A stretch of 64,000 nt of DNA, from positions 39,639,201 to 39,703,200 of the forward strand of contig NC_079875.1 in NCBI RefSeq assembly GCF_029227915.1, given 5' to 3'. The notes under the pieces were generated by a model. That model had not been told where the DNA came from and did not search any database. It saw only the letters and a program-made list of their open reading frames with translations. Source of the DNA: Hydractinia symbiolongicarpus. Lineage: Eukaryota; Cnidaria; Hydrozoa; Anthoathecata; Hydractiniidae. This document shows positions 62,001-64,000 of this stretch, in pieces. Both the position numbers and the translations under genes were made by a program. Position 1 is the first letter of the stretch, and each line of letters starts with the position of its first letter.

Positions 62001-64000
62001 ACTACATTTCATTGACTTTCAAACGGTGTCAGTCCGTTTGAGTTACAACGGTTGGGTCACATATTCGTACCAACATTTATTTAGCGATATTTTTTCTGAT
62101 ATTACCAGGTTGCATCGTTTTTAACTATGAAACGTTGACTGTGGGACTTAATTAAACTAACTTTGGACTGTGACCTGATAAATGTGATAAATGAGACAAT
62201 TGGACACCAAGAAATAACATTCTTCTTAATTTGACGTGATTGCCGGAACTCAGCGATTACACTGGGCTCTGTGGTAGCGCTTCATTTAAGAATTAAGATA
62301 AAAAGTCATTTTTTTATTGTGGGACCATTTCTAGCCAATATCTCGCGCTGAAGAAATAGCGACAGTTTCAAAAACTACATTTCATTGACTTTCTAACAGT
62401 GTCAGTCCGTTTGAGTAACAACGGTTGGGTCACATATTAGTACCAACATGTATTTAGCGATATTTTTTTGATATTACTAGGTTGCATCGCTTTTAACAAT
62501 GAAACGTTGACTGTGGGACTTAATAGAACTATCTTTGGACTGTGACCTGATAAATGTGATAAATGAGACAATTGGACTCCAAGAAATAACATTCTTGTTA
62601 ATTTGACGTGATTGCCGGAACTCAGCGATTACACTGGGCACTGTGGTAGCAGTTCATTTAAAAATTAAGCAAAAAAAAGTCATTTTTTTACTGTGGGACC
62701 TATCCTAGCCGTTAGCGCGCGTTGAAGAAAAAGCAAAAGTTTTAAAAACTACATTTCATTGACTTTCAAACGGTGTCAGTCCGTTTGAGTTACAACGGTT
62801 GGGTCACATATTCGTACCAACATTTATTTAGCGATATTTTTTCTGATATTACCAGGTTGCATCGTTTTTAACTATGAAACGTTGACTGTGGGACTTAATT
62901 AAACTAACTTTGGACTGTGACCTGATAAATGTGATAAATGAGACAATTGGACACCAAGAAATAACATTCTTCTTAATTTGACATGATTGCCGAAACTCAG
63001 CGATTACACTGGGCTCTGTGGTAGCGCTTCATTTAAGAATTTAGTTAAAAAAAGTCGTTTTTTTATTGTGGGACCAATCCTAGACGTTATCGCGCGCTGA
63101 GGAAATAGCGACAGTTTCAAAAACTAGATTTCATTGTCTTTCTAACGGTGTCAGTCCGTTTGAGTTTCAACGGTTGTGTCACATATTCGTACCAACATGT
63201 ATTTAGCGATATTTTTTTTATATTACTAGGTTGCATCGCTTTTAACAATGAAACAATTGACTGTGGGACTTAATTGAACTAACTTTGGACTGTGACCTGA
63301 TAAATGTGAAAAATGAGATAATTGGACTCCAAGAAAAAACATTCTTCTTAATTTGACATGATTGCCGAAACTCAGCGATTACCCTGGGCTCTGTGGTAGC
63401 GCTTCATTTAGAAATTATGATAAAAAAGTCATTTTTTTATTGTGGGACCAATCCTAGCCATTATCGCGCGCTGAGGAAATAGCGACAGTTTCAAAAACTA
63501 CATTTCATTGACTTTCTAACGGTGTCAGTCCGTTTGAGTTACAACGGTTGTGTCACATATTCGTACCAACATGTATTTAGCGATATTTTCTGGATATTAC
63601 TAGGTTGCATCGCTTTTAACAATGAAACGTTGACTGTGGGACTTAATTGAACTAACTTTGGACTGTGACCTGATAAATGTGATAAATGAGACAATTGGAC
63701 ACCAAGAAATAACATTCTTCTTATTTTGACGTGATTGCCGGAACTCAGCGATTACACTGGGCTCTGTGGTAGCGCTTCATTTAAGAATTAAGATAAAAAG
63801 TCATTTTTCTATTGTGGGACCATTTCTAGCCAATATCTCGCGCTGAAGAAATAGCGACAGTTTCAAAAACTACATTTCATTGACTTTCTAACAGTGTCAG
63901 TCCGTTTGAGTAACAACGGTTGGGTCACATATTAGTAGCAACATGTATTTAGCGATATTTTTTTGATATTACTAGGCTGCATCGCTTTTAACAATGAAAC
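59040..64000 (+). repeat. Distinct short subtype, 372-374 bp, 2- and 4-monomer lags
   Basis: Most monomers here share marks not seen before 59.4 kb: TTTTCTGGATATTAC, TTGGACACCAAG, GGGACCATTTCTAGCC, AATATCT-GCGCTGAAG and GAGTAACAACGG. Anchor steps include 372, 372, 374, 373, 372, 372, 374, 373, 374, 375, 375 and 371. CATATTAGTACC-type monomers start at 60208, 61699, 62446 and 63941, lags 1491, 747 and 1495 bp. A second unit has ACATTTATTTAGCG at 62073 and 62820. The array runs on past the window end. Confidence 0.78.

Larger units (their letters stand above)
1..64000 (+). repeat. Satellite DNA array, about 374-bp monomer, whole window
   Basis: The anchor ACATGTATTT recurs at 1, 376, 751, 1124, 1497, 1872, 2246, 2621 and so on to 63941, in steps of 371-375 bp. 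Two steps are only 180 bp. Every copy reads in the same direction; no inverted block, unique insert or foreign element was seen. This gives about 170 full monomers plus two truncated ones. Monomers differ from each other by scattered substitutions and 1-4 bp indels, while copies one HOR period apart are far more alike. GC is about 37% in a monomer counted by hand (from 3361). Such arrays are usually centromeric or pericentromeric, but nothing in the window proves the chromosomal location. I do not recognise the family. Confidence 0.98.

Noticed and set aside
1-64000. Open reading frames of 65-84 codons on both strands as small genes
   Set aside because: They are the same few frames seen again in successive monomers, closed in most copies by substitutions or 1-bp indels. 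No frame crosses a monomer boundary in a consistent way, and several lack a normal ATG start (for example TTG at 12814). They are by-products of the repeat.
1-64000. CRISPR array or other spacer-repeat system
   Set aside because: The period is about 374 bp with no short constant repeat separated by unique spacers; the whole monomer repeats. No cas-like frame exists.
1-64000. Ribosomal DNA spacer, 5S, tRNA, histone cluster or telomeric repeat
   Set aside because: No TTAGGG- or TTAGG-type runs, no tRNA cloverleaf boxes, no conserved rRNA stretches and no histone-like frames were seen in any monomer type.
1-64000. Inverted blocks or embedded transposable elements
   Set aside because: The forward anchor was followed from 1 to 63941 with no reverse-oriented stretch and no gap longer than one monomer. 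The only large length changes are the two 180-bp copies.

Overview
The whole 64 kb window is one uninterrupted satellite DNA array. I found no protein-coding gene, RNA gene, transposon, CRISPR locus or unique sequence in it. The repeat is a head-to-tail monomer of about 374 bp (measured steps 371-375 bp), always in the same orientation, with about 170 full copies plus two 180-bp truncated copies. Both window edges fall inside the array: base 1 happens to be the start of a monomer in the phase used here (ACATGTATTT), and base 64000 is 60 bases into the last one.

Organism: long, same-strand, higher-order satellite arrays of this kind are typical of eukaryotic centromeric, pericentromeric or other heterochromatic DNA. 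I do not recognise the monomer from any named family. GC is about 37% in the stretch I counted, and CpG is not depleted (15 CpG in the 374-bp copy at 15718-16091, against about 12-13 expected). This argues against a heavily CpG-methylated germline and mildly favours an invertebrate such as an insect, or recent amplification. That is inference only.

Layout: the monomers sort into at least four diagnostic types, called A, B, C and D here, which are reused in different orders. They form local higher-order repeats (HORs) whose period changes along the array: 4 monomers (about 1497 bp) at 3.3-8.7 kb, 3 monomers (1122 bp) at 9.3-11.8 kb, 4 monomers at 13.1-16.1 kb, 5 monomers (1873 bp) at 16.1-20.9 kb, 4 monomers at 23.6-25.9 kb, a shrinking 5, 4, 3 series at 26.6-33.7 kb, 5 monomers (1868 bp) at 36.1-39.8 kb, composite units containing a 180-bp truncated monomer at 41.4-47.6 kb, 3 monomers (1120 bp) at 47.6-49.8 kb, a mosaic with an 11-monomer duplication at 50-59 kb, and a distinct 372-374 bp subtype with 2- and 4-monomer spacing at 59-64 kb. 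Longer-range copies (lags of 26 and 32 monomers) link 8.5-14.6 kb to 20.5-24.4 kb. The pattern is what repeated unequal crossover and gene conversion would leave.

Within the monomer, one half holds a nearly invariant stretch with alternating AACGG/CCGTT half-sites, and the other half holds the variable, subtype-defining sites and an A7-GTCA-T7 element. The two truncated monomers kept the first part and lost the second. The open reading frames in the window are by-products of the repeat and are not annotated as genes. All type assignments and block edges were made by eye; edges are good to roughly 50-100 bp unless a marker position is given.
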